Source: Brasilonema bromeliae SPC951
GTDB taxonomy: Bacteria; Cyanobacteriota; Cyanobacteriia; Cyanobacteriales; Nostocaceae
Direction: 5' to 3'
Assembly: GCF_012912135.1 (NCBI RefSeq)
Contig: NZ_QMEB01000033.1
Location: forward strand, 1 to 33,752
DNA length: 33,752 nt
The position numbers were made by a program, and so were the translations under genes. Below the pieces are notes generated by a model. That model worked only from the letters and a program-made list of their open reading frames with translations. It made no database searches and was not told the DNA's origin. Below, piece after piece: positions 1-7,946 of the stretch (the stretch's first letter is position 1; the number at the start of each line of letters is the position of its first letter).

Positions 1-110
1 GCACTGTCTAACAAGGTTCAACTTTGTCTAGGTTTGTCCAAGTGTTGTAGAACGGTTCGTGAAGCAACCACATTGACGAGAGAGTTTTGCACTTCTCGTC
101 AGAAGACAGT

Positions 111-146
111 AAAAATCCACCTACACCCATCGTAGGTGGGTTTTGC
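111..146 (-). terminator. Bidirectional hairpin terminator after the coiled-coil gene
   Basis: Perfect 8-bp stem CCACCTAC (117-124) / GTAGGTGG (132-139) with a 7-nt loop. It is flanked by AAAAA on one side and GTTTT on the other, so it has a U-run in either direction. It lies about 35 nt beyond the stop of the minus-strand gene ending at 179 and could also end a transcript entering from the left edge. Bases 1-110 contain no gene I can support. Confidence 0.75.
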
Positions 147-178
147 TTATACGATGGTTTAAAAAATGCTTCTTTTAT

Positions 179-733
179 TTAACCGTGCAATGTGCCTCGT
201 AGCTCGTATTCAGTCCCTTTCCTAATGAGTTTCTGCGTCGCTGGGAGGGCTTTAAGTCCTAAATAATGACTTTTGCTTCTAAGCATTTGGTCAATTTCAT
301 CACGCTTTGCTAAATACTGCTGTTCAAGTTCGATAAATGGCTCTAAAGCCTGTCTGATCTCATTGGTATTTTGTAGTAATTGCAGATGCTGATTTAAATC
401 TTGTATGCGCTTTTGTAGCGGAGGTATCTTTATTTCTACATCTACAAGCATTGCTTGATATTTCGATAAATTGAAATTTAGTAATGATATAGATTTCTCT
501 AGTTCCAGACACTTTCGGGCGCGTTCATCGATATCACCAAATATATCAAATTCAACTTTGCGGAGTTTTTCTTTTCTTTCACTAATATCCGCTCGTATAC
601 TTGCTATACTCCTTTCAATTTGGCTTTTCTGGGCTTCTAGTTCATTAAGTGTTTCGTGCATGTTTTCTAAATTCATAACCGTGTGTTCCTGATTTTCTAT
701 TTGATACATCTCTTTTTCGACTAGAAATAACAT
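179..733 (-). CDS. Hypothetical coiled-coil protein, 184 aa
   Basis: I do not recognise a named family. The protein is soluble, with no signal peptide or membrane segment. It is dominated by heptad-patterned charged helices over roughly residues 20-150 (many E, K, L, I and Q), so a long coiled coil is the only clear structural feature. It starts at ATG 733. A second ATG at 709 is preceded by an AAAGAG stretch and could be the true start. It is a lone minus-strand gene pointing away from the hps block, with a strong terminator just downstream. Such proteins are often cytoskeletal or scaffold-like, but that is inference only. Confidence 0.6.
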   Translation of the reverse strand: MLFLVEKEMYQIENQEHTVMNLENMHETLNELEAQKSQIERSIASIRADISERKEKLRKVEFDIFGDIDERARKCLELEKSISLLNFNLSKYQAMLVDVEIKIPPLQKRIQDLNQHLQLLQNTNEIRQALEPFIELEQQYLAKRDEIDQMLRSKSHYLGLKALPATQKLIRKGTEYELRGTLHG

Positions 734-920
734 AGATATTTTCTAACTCCTAAGCATGGAAAATTTCACATTAGATATGTGATGACGGTACAAGAGCACT
801 ATAAAGGTAGTGATTGATTCTTTATTCTGTTATTTCATGCTCACTGGTAATTTTTACATATTACTGTGATACATTTTTTGCTTATCTATAGCGCTTGTGG
901 TGTTGCGGGCAATACACAAC

Positions 921-950
921 TGTAGAGACGTTACATTTACGTGCTCTACA
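921..950. repeat. Short palindromic repeat (TGTAGAG...CTCTACA)
   Basis: Arms TGTAGAG (921-927) and CTCTACA (944-950) are exact inverse complements, with nested ACGT/ACGT around a 7-nt centre and one unpaired G. From memory, closely similar palindromes built on a TGTAGAGACGTT core are common in cyanobacterial spacers. There is no T-run, so it is a poor terminator. Confidence 0.6.
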
Positions 951-1165
951 TTATTCATGGTGGTGTATGTGATTCAAATGAGAACCGCTATATTCCACAC
1001 TTGAATTTTGATGATGGACTTTACTTTTTAAAAATTTTCAGCTTCTGCTGATTATACTCAGATTTAGAATTCCCTGATTGGTAACTCAGATAGTGGCAGT
1101 GCCGGGATTTTAAACCACCACTTTTAAATTTGAGCCTTAGTAGCATATTTTCCCCTGCACTTGTA

Positions 1166-1247
1166 TGGGTATTCTAATTCTGGATTGATAGTAAATCGTG
1201 TAAGTCGTCCTTAAGCACTGGGGTTTATCCGTACCCAGTGCTTTTTT
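1166..1247 (+). ncRNA. Candidate small RNA gene, tandem unit 1
   Basis: The unit begins with a box TGGGTATTCTAATTCTG (1166-1182) whose TATTCT could act as a -10 element. About 30 nt later comes a perfect 10-bp hairpin, AAGCACTGGG (1213-1222) / CCCAGTGCTT (1234-1243), followed by six T (1242-1247): a textbook intrinsic terminator. If the box is a promoter, the transcript would be about 60-65 nt. No ORF precedes it on the + strand, so the terminator has no protein gene to serve. The same box-spacer-hairpin layout repeats 109 bp downstream. It does not resemble Yfr1 or Yfr2 by sequence. Confidence 0.45.
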
Positions 1248-1274
1248 ATTTCTCCAATTCTAATTATATTTTCC

Positions 1275-1344
1275 TGGGTATTCTAATTTTGAGTAAGAGT
1301 TGTTGCCTTCAAGCACTGGAGAATAGGGATACTCCAGTGCTTTT
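1275..1344 (+). ncRNA. Candidate small RNA gene, tandem unit 2
   Basis: Same architecture as the unit at 1166. The box TGGGTATTCTAATTTTG (1275-1291) matches unit 1 at 16 of 17 positions. The terminator hairpin is AAGCACTGGAG (1311-1321) / CTCCAGTGCTT (1332-1342), 11 bp perfect, with TTTT. The stretch between box and hairpin differs from unit 1 in sequence and length (36 versus 47 nt from box start to hairpin start). The stem has drifted in a compensated way: its inner GGG/CCC is replaced by GGAG/CTCC. That argues for selection on structure. Confidence 0.45.
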
Positions 1345-1354
1345 CTAATTTTTT

Positions 1355-1446
1355 AGGACTTAGGCACGAGTTACGAAAGAACAAGACTCTGAGATTGCTT
1401 CCTTACGTCGCAACGGGTGCAACTACGTTATTTTTGCGTAAGTCCT
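1355..1446. repeat. MITE-like element with 12-bp terminal inverted repeats
   Basis: AGGACTTAGGCA (1355-1366) and TGCGTAAGTCCT (1435-1446) are inverted repeats matching at 11 of 12 positions, enclosing about 68 bp with no coding potential. The ends resemble terminal inverted repeats of small non-autonomous elements, and I have seen similar ACTTACGCA ends in other cyanobacterial spacers. No clear target-site duplication is visible. Confidence 0.45.
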
Positions 1447-1629
1447 GTTTTTGTATCTTATCTATGCTTTTGCTCATAAGCCGTCCATTGACATAGCCTA
1501 TTTATTCAGCTTCATTCCATTTTGAGCAGTGTTTCCAACATCTTCTGTTACCAGGAACTTGTCTCAATTGCAGGCTTCTTGAGACATCGTATAAGTAATC
1601 ATTTTTGCGAGATTGATATGTTTTCTCTA

Positions 1630-1654
1630 AAAGTGGGTAATATAAGCTCACTTT
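1630..1654. promoter_or_regulatory. Dyad upstream of hpsA, possible operator
   Basis: AAAGTG (1630-1635) and CACTTT (1649-1654) form a 6-bp inverted repeat around 13 nt, about 120 bp before the hpsA start. It may be a regulator site or part of the 5' leader; nothing else identifies it. Confidence 0.25.
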
Positions 1655-1697
1655 CATAGCATTTTCACGAAGTTCCCTATAAAGCTATTTTTGATCT

Positions 1698-1741
1698 GTA
1701 GATGCACACAGATAAATTATCCGTGTCCATTTGCGGTTTCA
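1698..1741. repeat. Degenerate palindromic repeat just before hpsA
   Basis: The stretch contains GATGCACACAGATAAATTATC followed by a degraded mirror half ending TTTGCGGTTTC. The intact architecture is seen at 10890-10979 (ACCGCAGATG ... CATCTGCGGT). The in-frame ATG at 1702 falls inside this repeat, so the first 23 codons of the longest hpsA reading frame are repeat-derived. Confidence 0.5.
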
Positions 1742-1759
1742 TGATAACAAAACTTGGTC

Positions 1760-1765
1760 AGGAAG
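1760..1765 (+). promoter_or_regulatory. Ribosome binding site fixing the hpsA start
   Basis: AGGAAG lies 5 nt upstream of ATG 1771. The alternative ATG at 1702 lies in repeat sequence and has no purine-rich leader. This favours 1771. Confidence 0.6.
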
Positions 1766-1770
1766 CACTC

Positions 1771-4700
1771 ATGTTTCACTATCGTCAAAAATTAAAAACA
1801 ATCAATAAAACATTTGTACCTATAATTAAAAAGAAAATTATTCGGCTATTACGGGCTTTACTTGTCAATCAGAAAAAACGACGAACAAGTGTGAATGCTG
1901 GTTTTGTGTTACCGACAGTGGCAATGGTAGCATTGGTGGTTGTGCTGATGACAACTGCTATTTTATTTCGGTCTTTTGAAAGGGCAAAAAATGCTAGTAA
2001 TGTCCGAGTGAATGAGGCTGTCCTGAATGCAGCTAACCCTGCTATTGAAAGAGCAAAAGCAAAAATAGAACAGTTATTTGGAGACTCTAGGTTAGAGTCC
2101 TCAATTCCTTCAGACTTTTCACTAGAAGAAATTATCAATAAGAACCTTAACCAATTTACTTTTGGTGATGAGACACAGTTAAAACTTGTTAAAGATAAAG
2201 AAATACAAACTGTTTGGAAATATCCTGTAGATACGGACAATAACGGCAAGTTTGATAGTTACACTCTCTATGGTATTTACTTTCGGACTCCAACTAGTAA
2301 TAAAGCCACAAGTGTCTTACAAGCAAGAACACAACCGATGGACACAGGTACTGTTGGTACTGAATGTCAAAGCCTAGCTACCACTAGCGCGAACTTAGTA
2401 AGTACTTATGGTTGGTATAAAGTCGGTGAAAAGCTAAAAAAAAGTATTTTTGTTTATACTACGACTGTACCTATTACAGATTTAACAAGATTAAATACTA
2501 ATAAATATGAAACATTTAAAGGTAATAAAGGTTTTGTCGCTCTCGAATATCAGCAAGACCGAGAAAGAATACCACTCAGTAACAATGCCGTTGTCTATGA
2601 AGATGATTTAGAAATTGCTCCGGAAGAAGGTATCAGTTTGAATGGGCGCATTTTGACTAATGGTAATTTGCTAACAACAAGACTCGATCAGCCTATCAAG
2701 TTTTATTTAGTCAGTAGTCCGAAATCGTGCTATTTCAAAGAGGGAAATAGCAAAATTATTGTCGCTGGAAATGTTATAGATAGTAGAGGTACAGATAATT
2801 CCAGTCATGATGATGTGCAGGTAGACTTGTTTGAGCAACAAGATGCACCTAACAACACAATGAAAAGTGACGTTATCAACAACACAAATAAAACTGTACC
2901 TACATCTGTTTACGGAAACACGGCAGCTTATAATGATGAAGCATATGCAAAACGAATTGAGCGATTAGTACAAGCAACAAATAGTGCATATCCAAATAAC
3001 GCAGAACTTCCAGATGAAGTGAAACAGAAAATAGAACGATATTTAGCAGAGGACTTTACTTTAGACCCTGTTAAAGTTCGTGAAAAAAAGCTAAAAACTT
3101 ACTTTAAAAAAAGAACACGTCGCGTTCCATATGCCGAAGTTGCACAGGGTAGTAATCCACTTAAATATGGAAGCCACGACTATGAAACAAATAGTCCTCT
3201 TCAAGGAAATGGGAACTCTTTAAGACCAGTGGATGAATGGGTATTTCCCTTCAATCCGGCTGATGGAAAAACTGCTACTAATTATGCCGAAATAGGGATT
3301 AAAGATAACGGTAGTAAACTTTATCTACCTGCAACAGAACCAGTAGAACAAGCAAAAGCAGATAAAGAGCAAAAAATAGGCGATCGCCTTTTAGTTGGCA
3401 ATAACCTACCTCAATTATGGTACGACACAACCAAAAGCAAATTTCTCAGTTCACCAGACGAAGGACAGACTATTACTGGTAAGGAATGGGATGTTGATAG
3501 GAAAGGAAATAATAGCACTGTGACTCGTAAGCGCTTCTCCCAAGCATATCACTTCGAGGATTTGGGAGCTACAGATCGAGACGAGTTTTGGGAAAAGTCA
3601 GCAGCACAAAAACCACAAAGTTCTCTGGATGTCGTTGGGGGTTTGCGAGTTGTCACGGGCGCAGGAATTTATGTTGACGGTCCCAGTTCAGATTCAACTG
3701 CTTCCTATCCGTGGGATGCTGATGTTGATCCTATGACTCCGGATATTCAGCCCAGGTCTTTCTTGAGTGCGTCACGTCCTAATTGGGACACAAACTTTGT
3801 AGATCCAAGTAATGCTGATCCAAACAGAATTAAGGTTAGCAGTCTACAGTTCAAAGGTAAAGACCCAATCATTGTCTGGTCTGATTCCATGCCTATGACA
3901 GATAGTAATCTAGTAGCGAATCCTAAAGTCAAAGGTGACTTGCTCATGAGAACTACGGCTGTTTACTTCTATAAAGATCCTTCTGACAAAGATAATTCTG
4001 GAAAAGATCAGATGCCTATAGCTTGTGTAAGCAGCTTCTACGATCCTACAAATGCCATCACAGCGCAAAACCAGAACACATTATTATCTACTGCGAAAAA
4101 TCCCGATGCCGATCTAACAACAATCTCTGGTAAATCCAATAATGGTGTTGTCTATCCTCCCTATTCTGGAAATAGAGCAAGTGCCATATCTACTTACAAC
4201 AGTCAACTAGAACAACAGGCAAGATTAGTATTTCCTAATGGACGTTTTGTCAATGAACCTTTAAGAAACGCTTTAGAACACTATAGCGCAGGTAAACCTC
4301 TATCAATGGCTGATAATTCGGCAATTGATACAGCTGTTTGTGCCATTCAAATTCTTAATGATACCTTGAGACCCAACTCTAGTCCACCTGTACCTCATAG
4401 AGCAATCTACGAAACGACATTTTTGGATGCTCGACAAATTAAAGCAATTGAAAACACAGCTAACGTATCTACCCTAACATTACAGGAATACACCGAGCGT
4501 CAGCCTTTAGAAGTTCGGGTTACGGTCTTAGATTTAGATAAACTGCGTACGACAAAGATTGGTACTAGTACCCCACAAGAGTATCTAATACCAAACAGTG
4601 GAATTATTTACGCTACTCGTGATGATGCACTCGAAGACAAAAGTAATCCTGGAAGTAGAGATGTCAGTGCTACTGACTTCAAGCTAGATCCAACTCGGCG

Positions 4701-5532
4701 ACCTAATGCCATCATGCTTATTAATGGGAGTAACTTAAGCCGTCACACTACTTACAATCCAAAAAAACCAGAAGAAAATGAGAAGGGTCTAATTTTGGTA
4801 TCCAATCTGCCAGTTTACATCAAAGGGAATTTCAATGTTCACACACAAGAAGAGTTTTTAGACAATTCCTTGAAAGGGGAGAAGGATTGGAGTAACAAAT
4901 TCTATGCACGTCAATCACCGAATCCTAACTTCGGCTGTCGCCCAAGTCAGTTTCCTGATTGTAACATTGGTGAAACTTGGCGACCTGCAGTAGTTATTGC
5001 TGATGCAATTACAGTTTTATCTGATAATTTCCGCTTCGGTTTTCGTGAAGAGAATGACTATGATTCGATGCAAACCGCCACAAATACAGAAACAAATCTT
5101 ATATTCGCTCAAGGTAACACGCCAGAACGCCCAACAGAAAGCAATGGTGGTTTGGAAAATTTTGTGCGTTACTTAGAACGCTGGGAAGGCGTAAGCCACA
5201 CAGTAGCCGGTTCTTTTATCCAATTTAAACACAGTAACTATGCTACTGCTCCTTGGCAAACAGTTATTAATGGAAGCAGTGGTTCCAATCAAAATCAAAA
5301 TCGTACACCCTTCTTTACTCCGCCCAACCGTTTCTGGAGTTATGATACAGCCTTGCTGAGTCAGTCACCTGACTTGTTCTCTCTACACTTTACGACACCC
5401 GCAACAAACAAGCCGAATGAGTTTTACAGAGAAGTCGGACGAGACGATGCTTGGGTAAAAACTTTGTTATGTGCTCAAGAAATTAATGGTAGCTACGCCA
5501 TTAGCCAAGATCAACGTGGTACTTGTCAGTGA
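1771..5532 (+). CDS. hpsA: Hormogonium polysaccharide biosynthesis protein HpsA
   Basis: HpsA-type protein of 1253 aa. It has a basic N-terminus, then a single hydrophobic segment at about residues 44-66 that begins NAGFVLPTV and is followed by RAKNASNVRVNEAVLNAANP. This segment resembles a type IV prepilin leader (Gly-Phe junction) but has Pro where pilins have Glu5. The large remainder should be extracytoplasmic. In Nostoc punctiforme, HpsA and the adjacent pseudopilins are needed for hormogonium polysaccharide secretion and gliding (family knowledge). Start 1771 is chosen for its AGGAAG site; the in-frame ATG at 1702 sits in a palindromic repeat. The stop codon (5530-5532) lies within a CAGTGAA heptamer array. 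hpsB follows after about 110 bp on the same strand. Confidence 0.85.
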   Translation: MFHYRQKLKTINKTFVPIIKKKIIRLLRALLVNQKKRRTSVNAGFVLPTVAMVALVVVLMTTAILFRSFERAKNASNVRVNEAVLNAANPAIERAKAKIEQLFGDSRLESSIPSDFSLEEIINKNLNQFTFGDETQLKLVKDKEIQTVWKYPVDTDNNGKFDSYTLYGIYFRTPTSNKATSVLQARTQPMDTGTVGTECQSLATTSANLVSTYGWYKVGEKLKKSIFVYTTTVPITDLTRLNTNKYETFKGNKGFVALEYQQDRERIPLSNNAVVYEDDLEIAPEEGISLNGRILTNGNLLTTRLDQPIKFYLVSSPKSCYFKEGNSKIIVAGNVIDSRGTDNSSHDDVQVDLFEQQDAPNNTMKSDVINNTNKTVPTSVYGNTAAYNDEAYAKRIERLVQATNSAYPNNAELPDEVKQKIERYLAEDFTLDPVKVREKKLKTYFKKRTRRVPYAEVAQGSNPLKYGSHDYETNSPLQGNGNSLRPVDEWVFPFNPADGKTATNYAEIGIKDNGSKLYLPATEPVEQAKADKEQKIGDRLLVGNNLPQLWYDTTKSKFLSSPDEGQTITGKEWDVDRKGNNSTVTRKRFSQAYHFEDLGATDRDEFWEKSAAQKPQSSLDVVGGLRVVTGAGIYVDGPSSDSTASYPWDADVDPMTPDIQPRSFLSASRPNWDTNFVDPSNADPNRIKVSSLQFKGKDPIIVWSDSMPMTDSNLVANPKVKGDLLMRTTAVYFYKDPSDKDNSGKDQMPIACVSSFYDPTNAITAQNQNTLLSTAKNPDADLTTISGKSNNGVVYPPYSGNRASAISTYNSQLEQQARLVFPNGRFVNEPLRNALEHYSAGKPLSMADNSAIDTAVCAIQILNDTLRPNSSPPVPHRAIYETTFLDARQIKAIENTANVSTLTLQEYTERQPLEVRVTVLDLDKLRTTKIGTSTPQEYLIPNSGIIYATRDDALEDKSNPGSRDVSATDFKLDPTRRPNAIMLINGSNLSRHTTYNPKKPEENEKGLILVSNLPVYIKGNFNVHTQEEFLDNSLKGEKDWSNKFYARQSPNPNFGCRPSQFPDCNIGETWRPAVVIADAITVLSDNFRFGFREENDYDSMQTATNTETNLIFAQGNTPERPTESNGGLENFVRYLERWEGVSHTVAGSFIQFKHSNYATAPWQTVINGSSGSNQNQNRTPFFTPPNRFWSYDTALLSQSPDLFSLHFTTPATNKPNEFYREVGRDDAWVKTLLCAQEINGSYAISQDQRGTCQ

Positions 5533-5554
5533 ACAGTGAACAGTGAACAGTGAA
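5527..5554. repeat. Heptamer tandem repeat (CAGTGAA x4)
   Basis: Four exact copies of CAGTGAA. The first copy contributes the last bases and stop codon of hpsA. It belongs to the short tandemly repeated (STRR-like) class known in heterocystous cyanobacteria. Confidence 0.85.
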
Positions 5555-5580
5555 GAAAAGAAACGAATCCGTATTTCTCT

Positions 5581-5636
5581 TTGATAACTGGTACCTGGTA
5601 CCTGGTAACTGATAACTGATAACTGATAACTGTTAA
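5581..5636. repeat. Heptamer array drifting from CTGGTAC to CTGATAA
   Basis: Eight consecutive 7-bp units: TTGATAA, CTGGTAC x2, CTGGTAA, CTGATAA x3, CTGTTAA. It ends 4 bp before the hpsB start codon, so it occupies the space where a Shine-Dalgarno site would be. The 7-bp register is kept while the unit sequence changes by single substitutions. Confidence 0.85.
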
Positions 5637-5640
5637 TATT

Positions 5641-6348
5641 ATGATTCACCAAAAACAGCAGCAAGAATCTTTATCTAGTCAATCAGGTTTTACCATCATT
5701 GAGTCTTTAGTAGCAGTCGTTGTTGTTGGGATTTTACTAGCGGCGATCGCACCTGTCATTATCCTATCTGTCGCAACACGGTTACAAGCAAAGCGTATTG
5801 AGTTAGCAACCAACGCTGCTCAAACCTATATTGATGGCATTAAATCAAGCACAATTCCATCCCCATCCATCATAACAAAAAGCACAGAAGACAGTACCGA
5901 TCCACCTCCGCCAGATGCACCCTCAGGAACCCTGATTTGTCCTACAACTGGAACTGGCTTATGCGAAATCTCTCCTACAACCGCATCATCTCAGTTATAT
6001 TGCGTGGATGGAGATACGGGAGGTTGTACAAGTGATAATTTCAAAGACATGATTGTTCAGGGATTTGGGTATAATCCAACTTCCGATAAACCCGAGGATG
6101 GCTATAGATTGGGGTTACGAGTATACAGAGCAGACGCTTTCAATAAGCCTAGCATCACATTGAAGGCATTGAAAGACCCAGGAATTAAACAAGCAGAAAC
6201 TTTCACTAGCGGGACAGCTTTAATAGCCATCCAAGCACCCTTAGTAGAAATGACAACAGAAATATCAAGTAAAGTAACAACATTTAGTGATTTCTGTCGG
6301 CGTCTAAAACCTCCAGCTTCTGATTCTAATCCTCAGTCTAACTGCTAA
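5641..6348 (+). CDS. hpsB: Hormogonium polysaccharide secretion pseudopilin HpsB
   Basis: Type IV pseudopilin, 235 aa. A short polar leader ends SSQSG, followed by the mature N-terminus FTIIESLVAV and a roughly 20-residue hydrophobic helix (about residues 17-40). The cleavage/methylation motif is G16|F17 with the conserved Glu at mature position 5. The C-terminal domain has several Cys (CPTTGTGLC, YCVDGDTGGC), perhaps disulfide-linked. It would be processed by a prepilin peptidase and assembled by the type IV pilus machinery. It sits between hpsA and hpsC as in the known hps locus. No Shine-Dalgarno site is visible because the leader is a heptamer array, so translation may depend on other signals. 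Confidence 0.85.
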   Translation: MIHQKQQQESLSSQSGFTIIESLVAVVVVGILLAAIAPVIILSVATRLQAKRIELATNAAQTYIDGIKSSTIPSPSIITKSTEDSTDPPPPDAPSGTLICPTTGTGLCEISPTTASSQLYCVDGDTGGCTSDNFKDMIVQGFGYNPTSDKPEDGYRLGLRVYRADAFNKPSITLKALKDPGIKQAETFTSGTALIAIQAPLVEMTTEISSKVTTFSDFCRRLKPPASDSNPQSNC

Positions 6349-6359
6349 ACCTCAATATT

Positions 6360-7322
6360 ATGAATCCACTCAAATTGCTTTTTATTAAGCAAATAACACT
6401 CTTTAGGCTGAAACAAAAATGTGATGGTTTTACCCTAGTTGAGTTGCTCGTAGGTATTGTCATCGCGACTCTTGTTATCACACCTTTGTTGGGATTCATG
6501 ATTAACGTTATGACAACTGAGCGACAGGAGCAAGCAAAAGCAAACACTGAGCAAGAAATAAAAGCTGCACTTGATTATATTGCGCGAGACTTGCAGCAGT
6601 CAGTCTATATATATGATGCTGATGGCATTAATAAAATTAGGCAGCAACTACGAAGGTATGGTGATAAAAATACATTTTTCCCTGTTCTTGTTTTCTGGAA
6701 GCGAACATTTCTTTCAAAAGAAAGTTCTACTATATTGAAAGATAATACCTTCTTCTATTCTTTAGTTGCCTATTATTTGATTACAGAGGATAACGCGACA
6801 TGGTCTAAAGCAGCTCGAATCGGTAGATTTCAAATAAGAGATGGCTATGATTCTTCTACCGAAACTGATAATAAAGACAATCCGCGAGACAAAGCTAAGC
6901 CAGACGAAGGTTTTCAGATGTTTAATCTGCAAGGCTTAGGCAATCTTAAAAGTAAGATGAATCAATGGACAAAAAAGAGCGAAGATTATACACAAAAAAT
7001 TGTACCTTTAGTTGATTACATTGATCAAACGATAATAAATAATACTACCAATCCAGCACCTCCTACTTGCACAATAGGTCAACAAGTTCCAAAATTTGAT
7101 GAAAAGCACGATAACGATGATGCTGTTGCCACTGGAAATGTTAGAACACGAGGCTTTTACGTTTGTGTGGATTCAGAAAATACCGTAGCAGAAGTTTATT
7201 TACGTGGTAATGCCCTCGCTCGTCTTCAAAATAATAATATAGATTTCAATGAAAGTCGTCAAACATATTTTCCTCAGGCAAGTATACGAGTCCAAGGTAA
7301 TGGATTCTTATCTGCTAAATAA
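6360..7322 (+). CDS. hpsC: Hormogonium polysaccharide secretion pseudopilin HpsC
   Basis: Type IV pseudopilin, 320 aa. The prepilin motif CDG|FTLVELLVG has cleavage after G23 and Glu at mature position 5, followed by a hydrophobic helix to about residue 48. The body resembles a PulJ/GspJ-like minor pseudopilin, larger than a major pilin, with an aspartate/asparagine-rich insertion in the middle. It starts 12 bp after the hpsB stop. Its last 23 bp overlap the proposed start of the next pseudopilin gene, so the two are probably translationally coupled. Confidence 0.85.
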   Translation: MNPLKLLFIKQITLFRLKQKCDGFTLVELLVGIVIATLVITPLLGFMINVMTTERQEQAKANTEQEIKAALDYIARDLQQSVYIYDADGINKIRQQLRRYGDKNTFFPVLVFWKRTFLSKESSTILKDNTFFYSLVAYYLITEDNATWSKAARIGRFQIRDGYDSSTETDNKDNPRDKAKPDEGFQMFNLQGLGNLKSKMNQWTKKSEDYTQKIVPLVDYIDQTIINNTTNPAPPTCTIGQQVPKFDEKHDNDDAVATGNVRTRGFYVCVDSENTVAEVYLRGNALARLQNNNIDFNESRQTYFPQASIRVQGNGFLSAK

Positions 7323-7914
7323 GTTTAATAAATATTCTAATAGTGGCTTTACACTACTAGAACTTTTAGTAAGTCTTCTCATAATTGGTATCTTAGCTGC
7401 CATATCAATTCCAAGTTGGCTAGCTTTTGTCGATACTCAGCGCCTCAACACTGCCCAAAACGAAGTTTATCTTGCTATACGCCAAGCTCAAAGCCAAGCT
7501 ATCAAAAACAAATTAACTTGGCAAGTTAGTTTTCGCGAACAGAACAATATTGTGCAATGGACAGTTCATCAAGCAGAAGTAGGGGTGTTTATTCCTAATG
7601 CTATCAGTAACAACAATACTCTATGGCATAACCTTGACCAAAATATTCATCTTGATAAAAATAAATATGAGACAACTTTGCCAAAACAAACTACAAAGCA
7701 AGAGTGGCGAATTATGTTTAACTCCCAAGGTTGTCCGGTTTACCAAGTTGCAGATGAGTGTACTCAAACATCATTCCAAACATTAGGACAGATAACTTTA
7801 TTTAGTATCAATAATAGTAAAGCTAAGCGGTGCGTCTATATTTCTACGATTTTAGGTGCAATGCGAACGGGAAAAGAACACGATGAACCTGACGGAAATA
7901 AGTATTGCTATTAA
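7300..7914 (+). CDS. hpsD: FimT/GspH-like pseudopilin, probably HpsD
   Basis: Third pseudopilin, 204 aa from ATG 7300. SNSG|FTLLELLVSLL is the prepilin motif (G16|F17, Glu at mature position 5). The following helix ends AAISIPSW, which is typical of FimT/GspH proteins. ATG 7300 is preceded by CAAGGTA. The longer frame from 7249 would give an atypically long leader buried in hpsC. The C-terminal region has paired Cys (CPVYQVADEC). The symbol hpsD rests on order (hpsA-B-C-D) and domain type; the pseudopilin class itself is firm. Confidence 0.75.
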   Translation: MDSYLLNKFNKYSNSGFTLLELLVSLLIIGILAAISIPSWLAFVDTQRLNTAQNEVYLAIRQAQSQAIKNKLTWQVSFREQNNIVQWTVHQAEVGVFIPNAISNNNTLWHNLDQNIHLDKNKYETTLPKQTTKQEWRIMFNSQGCPVYQVADECTQTSFQTLGQITLFSINNSKAKRCVYISTILGAMRTGKEHDEPDGNKYCY

Positions 7915-7946
7915 TATATTTTTAATTGATTTCAATAAGGTATCTC

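Larger units (their letters stand above)
734..1770. other. Gene-free spacer upstream of hpsA with palindromes and tandem RNA-like units
   Basis: No credible ORF in about 1 kb. It holds a TGTAGAG palindrome (921-950), two tandem terminator-bearing units (1166-1344), a MITE-like inverted-repeat element (1355-1446), a dyad (1630-1654) and a degenerate copy of a longer palindromic repeat (about 1698-1741). The hpsA promoter should lie here; I cannot assign a -35/-10 pair with confidence. Confidence 0.7.

Noticed and set aside
1-135. Open + frame at the left edge (about 45 codons)
   Set aside because: No recognisable protein tail, and the length is compatible with chance; the frame cannot be judged without upstream sequence.
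1702-1770. Longer hpsA N-terminus starting at ATG 1702
   Set aside because: The 23 extra codons lie in a palindromic repeat seen elsewhere in the window, and the only ribosome binding site precedes ATG 1771.
5527-5636. CRISPR-like array
   Set aside because: The units are 7 bp with no spacers, so these are simple tandem heptamers. No cas gene is in the window.
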